Shown piece by piece: positions 6,561 through 15,009 of a DNA stretch of 23,758 nucleotides. This DNA is from an uncultured Clostridia bacterium (lineage in GTDB: Bacteria > Bacillota > Clostridia > Peptostreptococcales > Anaerovoracaceae). The stretch spans positions 1 through 23,758 of the forward strand of contig CAKQOW010000037.1 of NCBI GenBank assembly GCA_934256595.1, given 5' to 3'. Position 1 is the stretch's first letter. Every line of letters begins with the position of its first letter. Both the position numbers and the translations under genes were made by a program. The notes under the pieces were generated by a model. The model searched no databases. It had not been told where the DNA came from and saw only the letters and a program-made list of their open reading frames with translations.

Positions 6561-8336
6561 TTATTTATATGCATAGTACATATATCTTGCCAGCTCGCCG
6601 CGTGAGAATATATGGTCATCTCCGCCGAATTTATGATCTCCGTTATCCTTGATGATGCCTTTTTCCTGCGCCCATGCAACAGCCTTGGCATAGAATACGT
6701 CGCTTCTGAAATCAGTGAAAGTTGTCTTTGTCTTTGCTGTCGGCGAGCCTATGCTCTTCCATATATAGTACAATCCTTCTCCTCTCGTCTGAGTTCCCTC
6801 GCCTCTGAACTGTCCGTAGTCTATCAGGTCTGTTTTCTTTGCCCAGAATACAGAAGTGTAGTACGGAGCAGTACCGCTCAAATCAACAAACCAGTTCTGA
6901 ATTCCTTTGAGGCCTGTCCTAGGCGAACCGTTGGCACGATGTATGGCATAGAAAAGTTCTCCCTTGGTAACCCGTACATCAGGTGCAAACTCTTTCTTGT
7001 TAAGCGGTGTTATTATCTTATTCTTTACAGCCCATTTTACTGCCGCCTTGTCCGCTGATGAAACGTCCGAATATGTAAATTCGCTTGCGGACTCTTTTAC
7101 TTTGATTTTAACAGTCTTTTTTGAATACAGTTTAATGGTATAACCGCCCTTGACTTTCTTCATATAATCGGTATCAAGAGGTATGTAGGATTTTCTGCCT
7201 GAACTGTCTGTGCATATAAGGTATGCGTTTTCCATTGCCGTAATGCTGTTAAAGCTTGTATTGCCTGTGCTTGTGGTATATTTTACAATCGGAGTGCTTC
7301 TGCTTGCAAATATCTGCACACCGACATTGTCATCAATTCCGACACCTATATAGTTCCACCTTGAGTTCAAAAGGTTCTTGCGGTGTCCGTCACTGTTCAT
7401 CCATGCGAATATTGATGACTGTCCTGTAACTGCAACGCCCTTGCTGCAATTATACAGGTTCTCACCTGCATTGCTCTTTCCAAATGATGACGGTATTGCA
7501 GTGTTAAACTTGCTTCCGTCAGGTCTGTAATGAGGCTTAAGCTCATATTTCACACATTCCTTGCCGCGAGTATCGCAGGCTTTCTGAAGCTGTCCTATCA
7601 TTGTGAGAAGACTTTTGCCCTGCTTGAATCTTTCTCTGTTGGTTTCACGCAGAACTCTCCATTCCTCTTTGTTGACGGATATTGCCTTAGGCATATTCGT
7701 TGCAAGCATCGGAACCTTTTCACTGTAAAGAACCTCTCTGTATTTACCGTTCAGGCTCAGCTGCAGATACCCCTGGATTTTTCCCTCTTTGTCTGCCGTT
7801 GCATCTTCCTTGTAGAAGCCCTCTTTCCACTCGCATTTGCTGCCGTTTTTAATCGCTGCCTTTGCTGCTCTAAGAAGCTGTGCCTTGGTAAGGCTGTTGC
7901 TTACTTTGAGTTTTTTCATAGCCTTGGCCGCAAGTGACCAGTCCTCATCAAGCTCCGGTGATGACAGATCCTCCTGCTTAGGAAGCTTAGGTATGCGGGC
8001 TTCTAAAGGAGCCGCATCTTCATCAGGTATCAGTGTGCCGTCTATAGCCACATAAAACAGTATTTTTCCGTCTTTTTCTGTGGTGGCTGCTTCAAAGCGT
8101 TCTCTGTATATTTCTATCTCGCTGTCTTTCATATCATCAGGAAGAAGATCATATACAAAAAACATCAGGTCGCCGTCAGATGTTGTCTGTGATGCCTCAT
8201 AGCTGCCAAGCGCCGCTTTTATTGAGCTTTCGATAGCCGACATATCGCTGCCTGCCCACGAAACCGCCGTGCTGCCGGCCGTCAAGGTAAGCACCAGCGC
8301 TACTGTTAAAATTATTGCTGTAATTCTTCGTTTCAT
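6561..8336 (-). CDS. Secreted CAP-domain protein with three SLH repeats
   Basis: A 591-residue exported protein. Residues 1-28 form a signal peptide ending in VSWA. Residues about 30-215 are an N-terminal region I do not recognise. It appears to hold two related units, each ending in a 'DGKILFYVAIDG'-like strand pair (about 83-102 and 180-199). A CAP (SCP/PR1-like) domain follows at about 225-345, recognisable by AGENLY (Glu292) and WMNSDGHRKNLLN (His318), ending in YIGVGI. CAP domains are widespread in secreted bacterial proteins; their activity is usually unknown. Three SLH repeats fill the C-terminus (about 420-466, 482-526, 540-588), with FAPDVRVTKGEL and FTDF...A..WAQEKGII as clear units. 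SLH domains bind secondary cell-wall polymers, so the protein is probably held non-covalently on the wall. It has its own promoter at 8407-8435 and sits between gdhA and addA, functionally unrelated. Confidence 0.88.
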   Translation of the reverse strand: MKRRITAIILTVALVLTLTAGSTAVSWAGSDMSAIESSIKAALGSYEASQTTSDGDLMFFVYDLLPDDMKDSEIEIYRERFEAATTEKDGKILFYVAIDGTLIPDEDAAPLEARIPKLPKQEDLSSPELDEDWSLAAKAMKKLKVSNSLTKAQLLRAAKAAIKNGSKCEWKEGFYKEDATADKEGKIQGYLQLSLNGKYREVLYSEKVPMLATNMPKAISVNKEEWRVLRETNRERFKQGKSLLTMIGQLQKACDTRGKECVKYELKPHYRPDGSKFNTAIPSSFGKSNAGENLYNCSKGVAVTGQSSIFAWMNSDGHRKNLLNSRWNYIGVGIDDNVGVQIFASRSTPIVKYTTSTGNTSFNSITAMENAYLICTDSSGRKSYIPLDTDYMKKVKGGYTIKLYSKKTVKIKVKESASEFTYSDVSSADKAAVKWAVKNKIITPLNKKEFAPDVRVTKGELFYAIHRANGSPRTGLKGIQNWFVDLSGTAPYYTSVFWAKKTDLIDYGQFRGEGTQTRGEGLYYIWKSIGSPTAKTKTTFTDFRSDVFYAKAVAWAQEKGIIKDNGDHKFGGDDHIFSRGELARYMYYAYK

Positions 8337-8406
8337 TTCCTTTACCTCTTCTAAAGGGAACCGCCCTTTTTATATCGATTGCTTTATTGAATTTCTGGTT
8401 GATTTC

Positions 8407-8435
8407 AGTATATCACAGCTGTATAGTCTTGTCTA
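8407..8435 (-). promoter_or_regulatory. Candidate promoter of CAP-SLH gene
   Basis: Minus-strand TAGACA (8430-8435) and TATACT (8407-8412) are spaced by 17 bp. The leader would be about 64 nt and contains a small hairpin (AAAGGG/CCCTTT, 8352-8368) just upstream of the ribosome binding site. The promoter begins only about 20 bp past the addA stop, and no terminator for addA is seen between them. Confidence 0.5.
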
Positions 8436-8454
8436 TTCGGCCGTCTGTACATAT

Positions 8455-11400
8455 CTACATTTCTATACAATTTCCCTCACCCAGCAGGAACAGATATCGC
8501 TCCTTCACCTGCTTTTGCGTTATCTTTTCGAGCGCCTCCGCATATATATCAAGCTGCTCCCTGTATCTGCTCTTTAAAAGCTCCTCACTTTTGAGTGTGC
8601 TGTTTTTGTAGTCCACCAGCACAAGCTGTCCGTCTTCTTCAAAGAAGCAGTCTATGATACCCTGAACCATAACCTCCGTACCGTCTTTATCCTTGAGAAT
8701 GGTAAACGGCTGCTCACGTCTCAGATTATCCGCCCTTGCAGCGCGCTTTCCTATATCGCTTCGTATAAACGAGAGTATACCCTCGCGGTTTACCGCCTGT
8801 TTTTCCTGCTCCGTAAGTATGTTTTTCTCTGCAAGTTCTTCAATAATGCTGTCAAGGTTTTCTTCGATAAAGTCTATATGCTCCATAACCTTATGAGTAG
8901 CGCTTCCCTTAACTGCGGCGGACGGAGCTTCCGTCTCTGCCGCAAATGCAGGGATTCTAAGAGTTATTTCGTTATATGAGTCCTGTCCTGCCGCTTCTCT
9001 GTTAAGCTCTGTAACCGAGTATTTGTATCTGGTCTTTACTTCTTTCATATTGCCGTATTCAAAGGACAGCTTCTGCCGTATTTCATCGCTGCATTCTGTA
9101 CTGCCTGTTTCTATCAGCTCTCTGACTTTAGCCCTGCCGGTTTGTGAAGCCTCGGCATTTGCAGACAGGCTCTGCATATTTACTATTTTAATATCAATGC
9201 CGCTTCCCTCTTTATATGCCGCGGGAGCCGCAAGATCAAGCGGGCATACTGCGGTTTCGGGACTTTCGGTCATATATTTATATTCGTTTCCCTCAAATCC
9301 TCTGACACTGCCTATCATTATGAGTCTGTCCATTGCGCGGGTAAGCTCAACGTAAAGAATCCTTTTTTCCTCTTCAAAGCTTTCGTTTCTGATACATTTT
9401 TCAATTATATTCTGTATCAGTGTTTTTCTCTTCCAGTGCTCTTTTGAATTTATATATGTAATTCCTATTCCCATCTGCCTGTGAAGCGCCAGATCAGCCT
9501 CTCTGTTTCTGAAATTGAACCTTGAGCCCATTCCCGCCCCTATTACGACAGGAAACTCCAGTCCCTTGCTCTTGTGTATGGTCATTATGCGGACCACATC
9601 GTCAGCCTCTCCCACTGTTTTAATCTGGCCTATTTCAATTTTTTTGTCCTTTACTGCCTCTATATATTTGAGAAATCCGTAAACATCATAGATGCCGCCC
9701 TCCGAGGCCTCCATGGCCTTATCTGCAAGGGCTCTCAGATTAGCCTGCCTCTGGCTTCCGCCCGGAAGCGCTCCCGCATATGTGTAATAGCCTGTTTCCC
9801 AAATCAGCTTCCATACAAGTTCGCTCAGAGTTATATCTCTTGCAAGCTGCTTCCAGTCCGCTATTGTCTGCTCTGTCTCAGCGCATTTTGCTCTCAGGGC
9901 AGGATTACTGCCTCTGTCAGCATAATTCCTGAATGCTTCATAATACGGCACATCTTTACATCCAAGGCGTATGTCCGCAAGCTCATCTATTGTAAAGCTG
10001 AACACAGGCGAATGCAGAACTCCGATCAGCGGTATATCCTGCCTGCTGTTGTCTATAAGGGAGAGCATATCCTCCACAAGTGAAATTTCTATTGTGTCAA
10101 AATATCCGTCGGAGTCATCTATATATACCGGAATATTCTCATTTTCGAGTATCTGCGCAAATACCGGAGCATTAAATCTCGTGCTCCTCATAAGTATTAC
10201 GATGTCTCTTCTGGTTATTTCACGCTCGCAGCCCCTTTTGGCGTCATAGATTTTCTGACCCAGTGTCTGCCTGATTATGTCGGCAGCAACAAGAGCCTCT
10301 GTTTCAGCCTTTTTCATACCGGCTATTTCTTCGTCAAGCTCAACATCAGGGTCTTTTTTTGTGTCCAGAATTACAAGCTTCGGATTGACATCAAGCTCAC
10401 CCTCATAGGCTATACCCTTGTGGAGCGCCGCCTCGGGGCCGTAGTCCTCCATCGCGCTTTCAAATACGGTGTTTACCGCCGCAATCACTTTGCCCTTGCT
10501 TCTGAAATTCTGGTTTAAATCTATTTTGATGCTGTTTTCACTACGCGAATACTCGGCGTATTTTTTCATAAACAGCTCCGGCTCTGCAAGTCTGAACTTG
10601 TATATGCTCTGCTTGACATCACCTACCATAAACAGATTGTTTTCTCTTTTTATCCTGCTTATGAGGGTGTCCTGCACGTCATTGCTGTCCTGATACTCGT
10701 CTATGAATATGTATTCAAATTTATCTCTGTATTCTGCCGCAGCCTCATCGTGACCCAGTATCTCAAGGGCATAGTGCTCTATGTCGTTAAAATCTATAAG
10801 GGATTTTTCGGCCTTGAGAGCCTTGAATCTGCCGCTGAATTCTGTTACAAGCTGCTTTAAGATGCAGGCGTATCTGCACGTCTCATTTATATCCTCAACG
10901 TACTCCGAAAGACTGCATACATAGTACCTGTTTCTGATATCATCAAGCTGTTTTTTGGCGCCGTCCTTAAGATATGCAGCCTGCTCCTTTACAGGCTCAT
11001 ATGCTTCCTTTTCGGCTTTAGATGCTCCCATTCTCGGAAAATTAATGCCTGAAACGGCTGCCGACATCTGATTGTAATTCATGCCGGATATATCAATCGC
11101 CCTGATTGCCGCAAGTTCTTTTTCAAATTTATCCGCAAGAGAATAAACCCCCGCGTCGCTTAACAGGTCTGCAATCTGCTCAAATGTTTTCTCTGTAAAG
11201 TCAATTACCCTTGCCGTATCCTCCTTTACAAAGTCACATAGCCTGCTTTCTTCAAACTCCTCCGCGCTCAGAGACAGGTTCTCAGTCATTTGTTCAAGCC
11301 ATTCAAAAGGCTCTGCGATGCTCTGTATCATTCTGTAGGTTTCAAGAATTATATCCTTGGCTTTTCTTTCGTTTCTGTCGCTGGCATAGCATGTTATGAA

Positions 11401-11868
11401 ATCAATGAAGTCCTGATTTTTCTCCGCAAATTTGTCGGCAAACAGTTCGTCTACAGCCTGCGCTTTGAGCAGTGTGCTCTGGGCCTCGTCGCATATTCTG
11501 AAATCCGGCTCCACATCTGTCAGATAAAAATATCTTCTGATAACATCAAGTGCGAAACTGTGAAAGGTGGATATGCTGGCGCGTCCCACAAGGTCAAGCT
11601 GTCTTTTGAGGTACACTATATCCTCTCTGCTGTCTGCCTCATCTATTGCCTTAGTCAGCGCCGTCACTATTTTTTCTTTCATTTCGGAGGCTGCCGCCTT
11701 TGTAAATGTAACTATAAGAAATCTGTCTACAGGTATTCTGTCCTCAAGTATAAGGCGTTTAATTCTCTCTATTAAAACCGTCGTCTTGCCTGAGCCTGCC
11801 GCCGCCGCCACCAGCAGATTATTTCCTCTGTTTTCGATTGCTTCCTTTTGCGCTTTATTCCATTCCAT
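8455..11868 (-). CDS. addA: AddA helicase-nuclease subunit
   Basis: UvrD-like superfamily 1 helicase with a C-terminal PD-(D/E)XK nuclease. In the AddAB complex it processes DNA double-strand breaks for recombination. With the start chosen here it has 1137 residues. Visible motifs: Walker A GSGKT at 25-29, IDEYQD near 390, VGDVKQSIYKFR near 416, NFRSKGKV near 455, TIHKSKGLEF near 764, and YVELTRAMDRL near 845. The nuclease has a His in THKVMEHIDF near 994, then GIIDCF near 1069 and VDYKN near 1087. An in-frame ATG exists 24 nt upstream (11890-11892), but it has no ribosome binding site and lies ahead of the predicted transcription start. The ATG at 11866-11868, with AGG 7 nt upstream, is therefore preferred. 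The usual partner addB is not adjacent: the upstream neighbour is divergent gpmI and the downstream one is the unrelated CAP-SLH gene. Confidence 0.95.
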   Translation of the reverse strand: MEWNKAQKEAIENRGNNLLVAAAAGSGKTTVLIERIKRLILEDRIPVDRFLIVTFTKAAASEMKEKIVTALTKAIDEADSREDIVYLKRQLDLVGRASISTFHSFALDVIRRYFYLTDVEPDFRICDEAQSTLLKAQAVDELFADKFAEKNQDFIDFITCYASDRNERKAKDIILETYRMIQSIAEPFEWLEQMTENLSLSAEEFEESRLCDFVKEDTARVIDFTEKTFEQIADLLSDAGVYSLADKFEKELAAIRAIDISGMNYNQMSAAVSGINFPRMGASKAEKEAYEPVKEQAAYLKDGAKKQLDDIRNRYYVCSLSEYVEDINETCRYACILKQLVTEFSGRFKALKAEKSLIDFNDIEHYALEILGHDEAAAEYRDKFEYIFIDEYQDSNDVQDTLISRIKRENNLFMVGDVKQSIYKFRLAEPELFMKKYAEYSRSENSIKIDLNQNFRSKGKVIAAVNTVFESAMEDYGPEAALHKGIAYEGELDVNPKLVILDTKKDPDVELDEEIAGMKKAETEALVAADIIRQTLGQKIYDAKRGCEREITRRDIVILMRSTRFNAPVFAQILENENIPVYIDDSDGYFDTIEISLVEDMLSLIDNSRQDIPLIGVLHSPVFSFTIDELADIRLGCKDVPYYEAFRNYADRGSNPALRAKCAETEQTIADWKQLARDITLSELVWKLIWETGYYTYAGALPGGSQRQANLRALADKAMEASEGGIYDVYGFLKYIEAVKDKKIEIGQIKTVGEADDVVRIMTIHKSKGLEFPVVIGAGMGSRFNFRNREADLALHRQMGIGITYINSKEHWKRKTLIQNIIEKCIRNESFEEEKRILYVELTRAMDRLIMIGSVRGFEGNEYKYMTESPETAVCPLDLAAPAAYKEGSGIDIKIVNMQSLSANAEASQTGRAKVRELIETGSTECSDEIRQKLSFEYGNMKEVKTRYKYSVTELNREAAGQDSYNEITLRIPAFAAETEAPSAAVKGSATHKVMEHIDFIEENLDSIIEELAEKNILTEQEKQAVNREGILSFIRSDIGKRAARADNLRREQPFTILKDKDGTEVMVQGIIDCFFEEDGQLVLVDYKNSTLKSEELLKSRYREQLDIYAEALEKITQKQVKERYLFLLGEGNCIEM

Positions 11869-11893
11869 AACTTTGCCTGCCTTTCTAATCATA

Positions 11894-11922
11894 ATTATAC
11901 TGAAAAGCCGTCTCTAAAACAA
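11894..11922 (-). promoter_or_regulatory. Candidate promoter of addA
   Basis: A perfect TATAAT (11894-11899) lies 17 bp from a weak TTGTTT (11917-11922) on the minus strand. Transcription would start near 11887, downstream of the first in-frame ATG, which is part of the case for the later addA start. Confidence 0.55.
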
Positions 11923-11949
11923 TCTTATCTTTTATTACTCCCTGTTTTT

Positions 11950-11958
11950 TGTTATACT
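11950..11958 (+). promoter_or_regulatory. Candidate extended -10 promoter of gpmI
   Basis: TGT-TATACT (TG at 11950-11951, TATACT at 11953-11958) is an extended -10 element; no good -35 box is visible. Transcription would begin near 11965, about 44 nt before the gpmI ATG. The 140-bp addA-gpmI gap thus holds two divergent, non-overlapping promoters. Confidence 0.45.
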
Positions 11959-12008
11959 ATAAAGTACTACAATTATATGTAAATATGCTTTTGTTTGGAG
12001 TGATAATT

Positions 12009-13532
12009 ATGAAACCTACAATGTTAATGATCCTTGACGGATACGGAATAAACAAAGATACAGAGGGTAATGCCATCGCGCAGGCTCACAAGCCAAATCT
12101 CGATGAGATTTTTGCCTCTTACCCTAATACGACTCTTAAGGCCTGCGGTCTTGACGTGGGGCTTCCCGCAGGTCAGATGGGAAACTCTGAGGTGGGTCAT
12201 CTCAATATAGGGGCCGGCCGCATTGTCTATCAGGACCTTACCAAAATAACCAGGGCCATTGAGGACGGAAGCTTCTTTGAAAACCCGGAGCTTAACAGAG
12301 CAATGGACCACTGTAAAAGATTCGGCTCTACGCTTCACCTTTTTGGTCTTTTATCTGACGGCGGAGTTCACAGCCATATAAATCATCTTGAGGCGCTTAT
12401 CCGCATGGCAAAGGATAAGGGAGTTTCAGATGTATTTGTTCACTGCTTCCTTGACGGAAGAGACGTCCCGCCAAGATGCGCGGCTAAATACATTACAGAG
12501 CTTGAAAGCTATATGCAGGATACCGGCATCGGCAGGATTGCAACGATTTCCGGCAGATACTATGCAATGGACAGAGATAAGCGCTGGGACAGAGTAGAAG
12601 CGGCCTATGACGCTATGACTGTATCCGAGGGATTTTATTCGGAAACTGCTCTCAAGGCTCTTGAGGCAGCCTATGACAGAGACGAAAACGATGAGTTTGT
12701 AAAGCCGTCGGTAATTGACGGAGCAATACCTGTCAGCGATAACGATGCGGTTATTATGTTTAATTTCCGCCCTGACAGAGCAAGAGAAATAACAAGGGCA
12801 TTTGTCGCTGATGATTTTGACGGGTTTAAAAGAAAAGCGCGCCCTGCCAACCTCTGCTATGTATGTATGACTCAGTATGACGCTTCAATGCCTGCCGTAA
12901 CAATAGCTTTCCCTCCGCAGAGTCTTGTGAACACTCTGGGAGAATATATTGCAGACAAGGGCCTTAAACAGCTCAGAATAGCAGAAACGGAAAAATATGC
13001 TCACGTTACGTTCTTTTTTAACGGAGGCGTCGAGGCTCCCAACAGAAATGAGGACAGAATATTAATACCCTCACCAAAGGTTGCAACCTATGATATGCAG
13101 CCTGAGATGAGCGCATACGAGGTCACGGACAAAGTTATAGAACAGATTGAAGCAGATACCTATGACCTTATCATATTAAACTTCGCAAACTGCGATATGG
13201 TCGGTCATACAGGTGTTATGGAGGCTGCGGTTAAAGCGGTTGAAGCAGTTGATAAATGCGCAGGCAGAATAAAGGAAGCTGTACTTGAAAAAGGCGGTCA
13301 GATACTGCTTACGGCAGATCACGGCAACGCAGACCAGATGACAGATGATGAGGGCAATGTCGTTACGGCTCACTCTCTTAATGATGTACCGCTTGTGCAT
13401 ATAGCAGAGAACCCTTGCGGACTTAAAGACGGCGGCAGACTTTCTGATATCGCCCCTACGCTTCTTGATCTTATGAATATGGATATACCTTGTGAAATGA
13501 CAGGCAGAAGCCTTGCGGTAAAAGGAGAATAA
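12009..13532 (+). CDS. gpmI: 2,3-bisphosphoglycerate-independent phosphoglycerate mutase
   Basis: Manganese-dependent alkaline-phosphatase-superfamily enzyme converting 3-phosphoglycerate to 2-phosphoglycerate in glycolysis and gluconeogenesis. From this start it has 507 residues, the normal length for the family. The N-terminus LMILDGYG gives metal ligand Asp10; the phosphorylated serine is Ser60 in GNSEVGHLNIGAG. Further family blocks are DGRDVPPR, RYYAMDRDKRWDR, FNFRPDRARE, EKYAHVTFFFNGG and the C-terminal TADHGNADQM with its metal-binding Asp and His. A longer frame could start at 11949, but ATG 12009 is favoured by GGAG at 11997-12000 and by the conserved family N-terminus. The stop is 3 nt before the CoA-transferase start, so the two are co-translated. 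It is separated from other glycolytic genes, with which it is often clustered in Firmicutes. Confidence 0.96.
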   Translation: MKPTMLMILDGYGINKDTEGNAIAQAHKPNLDEIFASYPNTTLKACGLDVGLPAGQMGNSEVGHLNIGAGRIVYQDLTKITRAIEDGSFFENPELNRAMDHCKRFGSTLHLFGLLSDGGVHSHINHLEALIRMAKDKGVSDVFVHCFLDGRDVPPRCAAKYITELESYMQDTGIGRIATISGRYYAMDRDKRWDRVEAAYDAMTVSEGFYSETALKALEAAYDRDENDEFVKPSVIDGAIPVSDNDAVIMFNFRPDRAREITRAFVADDFDGFKRKARPANLCYVCMTQYDASMPAVTIAFPPQSLVNTLGEYIADKGLKQLRIAETEKYAHVTFFFNGGVEAPNRNEDRILIPSPKVATYDMQPEMSAYEVTDKVIEQIEADTYDLIILNFANCDMVGHTGVMEAAVKAVEAVDKCAGRIKEAVLEKGGQILLTADHGNADQMTDDEGNVVTAHSLNDVPLVHIAENPCGLKDGGRLSDIAPTLLDLMNMDIPCEMTGRSLAVKGE

Positions 13533-13535
13533 TAT

Positions 13536-14870
13536 ATGAACTTTATTTCAGAATACAGGAGCAAGCTGAGAACCCCCGAGGAGGCTGTATCAATAGTCAA
13601 AAGCAGCGACTGGGTTGAATATACCACAGGAAACGGCTTCCCCGCCCTGCTTGATGCCGCTCTTGCCAGAAGAAAGGAAGAGCTTAAGGACGTAAAAATA
13701 CGAGGCAATCTGCTGTTTGGTCCCATACAGGTGGTGGAGTGTGACCCGCACAGAGAACATTTCATATACAACAGCTGGCACTGCTCTGCCTACGAGAGAA
13801 AGCTCTGCGATAAGGGCCTGTGCAATTTCATTCCTATGATATTTCGAAATGTTGTTGAATACTACAGGCATTTTCTTGATATAAATGTGGCTATGATCTG
13901 CGTTACGCCTATGGATAATCACGGATATTTCAATCTGTCAACCTCTATAGGCATTGCAAAGGGTATTCTTGAAAAAGCTGACGTAGTCATTGTTGAAATC
14001 AACGAAAAACTCCCCAAAATATATGGCGGACATGATGACAGCATACACATATCAGAGGTTGATATGATAGTCGAGGGAGAGCACGGACCACTGATACAGG
14101 TACCTCTCCACAAACCAAAAGATACAGATATAAAGATTGCGGAGTACATACTCCCTCATATTACAGACGGCGCCATGCTGCAGCTTGGGATAGGCGGTAT
14201 GCCCGGAATAATCGGCGAAATGATAGCCGAGTCCGACCTTAAGGATTTAGGCATGCACACAGAGCTTTGTTCAGATGCCTACTACAAGATATATGAGGCA
14301 GGCAAGCTCACAAACAGATATTCCACCCTTAACAAAGGCAAGGGAATTTCGGGAATATTTTTCGGAACTGAGAAGCTGTATGAATGGGTAAATGAAAACC
14401 CGGGAATTATGGCTTTCCCGCTTGAATATGTAAACGCTCCCGAGGTAATGGGAAAGCTCAATAAACTTATCTCCATAAACAGCTGCCTTTCAGCGGATTT
14501 ATACGGGCAGGTATGCGCCGAAAGCTCCGGCACAAGACAGATTTCCGGAACCGGCGGTCAGCTCGACTTCCTTACAGGCGCTGCCATGTCAAAGGGCGGC
14601 AAGGCTTTTCTCTGTATGGCCTCAACCCATAAGGACAAAGACGGCAATATAAAGTCGAGTATAATGCCTACGTTTAACGGCGATATTGTCACATCTCCGA
14701 GAAGCCAGTCCTACTATATGGTTACGGAATACGGGGCTGTAAATCTTGCAGGCAGAACCACATGGGAAAGAGCTGAAATGCTGATCTCCCTTGCTCACCC
14801 TGATTTCAGAGACGATCTTATACAGGCTGCCGAGGATCAGAAAATATGGATACGCTCCAACAAGCGATAA
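13536..14870 (+). CDS. Butyryl-CoA:acetate or 4-hydroxybutyrate CoA-transferase family
   Basis: A 444-residue member of the acetyl-CoA hydrolase/transferase family (Cat2/AbfT/But branch), which moves CoA between acyl-CoA and a carboxylate such as acetate through a glutamyl-CoA intermediate. The predicted catalytic residue is Glu243 in HTELCSDAYY, matching the active-site Glu of 4-hydroxybutyrate CoA-transferase. Other family blocks are GIGGMPG (218-224), FPLEYVN (294-300), the CoA-loop SGTGGQLDF (337-345), and TSPRSQ...VTEYGAVNLAGRTTWERA near the C-terminus. In butyrate formers such an enzyme gives butyrate plus acetyl-CoA as the last step. Butyryl and 4-hydroxybutyryl preference cannot be separated by eye. 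Its ribosome binding site AAGGAG lies inside the end of gpmI, so translation is probably coupled. A terminator follows at 14879. The link with gdhA suggests amino-acid fermentation to butyrate, which is inference. Confidence 0.87.
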   Translation: MNFISEYRSKLRTPEEAVSIVKSSDWVEYTTGNGFPALLDAALARRKEELKDVKIRGNLLFGPIQVVECDPHREHFIYNSWHCSAYERKLCDKGLCNFIPMIFRNVVEYYRHFLDINVAMICVTPMDNHGYFNLSTSIGIAKGILEKADVVIVEINEKLPKIYGGHDDSIHISEVDMIVEGEHGPLIQVPLHKPKDTDIKIAEYILPHITDGAMLQLGIGGMPGIIGEMIAESDLKDLGMHTELCSDAYYKIYEAGKLTNRYSTLNKGKGISGIFFGTEKLYEWVNENPGIMAFPLEYVNAPEVMGKLNKLISINSCLSADLYGQVCAESSGTRQISGTGGQLDFLTGAAMSKGGKAFLCMASTHKDKDGNIKSSIMPTFNGDIVTSPRSQSYYMVTEYGAVNLAGRTTWERAEMLISLAHPDFRDDLIQAAEDQKIWIRSNKR

Positions 14871-14878
14871 AACGACTG

Positions 14879-14909
14879 AAACCGGTAGAAATCTGCCGGT
14901 TTTGAGTTT
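14879..14909 (+). terminator. Terminator of gpmI-CoA-transferase operon
   Basis: An 11-bp stem with one G-U pair, AAACCGGTAGA (14879-14889) pairing with TCTGCCGGTTT (14892-14902), is followed by TTTGAGTTT. It begins 8 nt after the CoA-transferase stop. Confidence 0.75.
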
Positions 14910-14912
14910 ATG

Positions 14913-14976
14913 CAACCATCGGTTGCGGAATTTCCAACACCGGTTGATAGCAATCTGCATGTCCCGGTGCTATACT
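14913..14976 (+). promoter_or_regulatory. XRE gene promoter and candidate operators
   Basis: An extended -10 element, TGC-TATACT, lies at 14968-14976 with no good -35 box. Upstream are two related dyads, CAACCATCGGTTG (14913-14925) and CAACACCGGTTG (14935-14946), whose starts are 22 bp apart, about two helical turns. A wider inverted repeat, CACCGG (14938-14943) with CCGGTG (14964-14969), abuts the -10 box. Autoregulation by the XRE protein is a reasonable guess. Confidence 0.45.
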
Positions 14977-15009
14977 GTTTTTATCATATGTTACGGAGGA
15001 AAAAACAAA

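Noticed and set aside
8352..8374. Terminator after addA at the small AAAGGG/CCCTTT hairpin
   Set aside because: Its T-run is on the plus strand, opposite to addA transcription, and the stem is only 6 bp; it is more likely a leader hairpin of the CAP-SLH mRNA or chance.
9574..10083. Open frame of 169 codons on the plus strand inside addA
   Set aside because: The opposite strand encodes continuous AddA helicase sequence; the antisense product has no family features.
11949..12008. N-terminal extension of gpmI by 20 residues
   Set aside because: The extension overlaps the predicted -10 box, lacks a ribosome binding site, and the conserved N-terminus begins at 12009.
14791..15009. Longer N-terminus for the XRE regulator
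   Set aside because: It would start inside the CoA-transferase gene and read through its terminator; GGAGG precedes the ATG at 15010.
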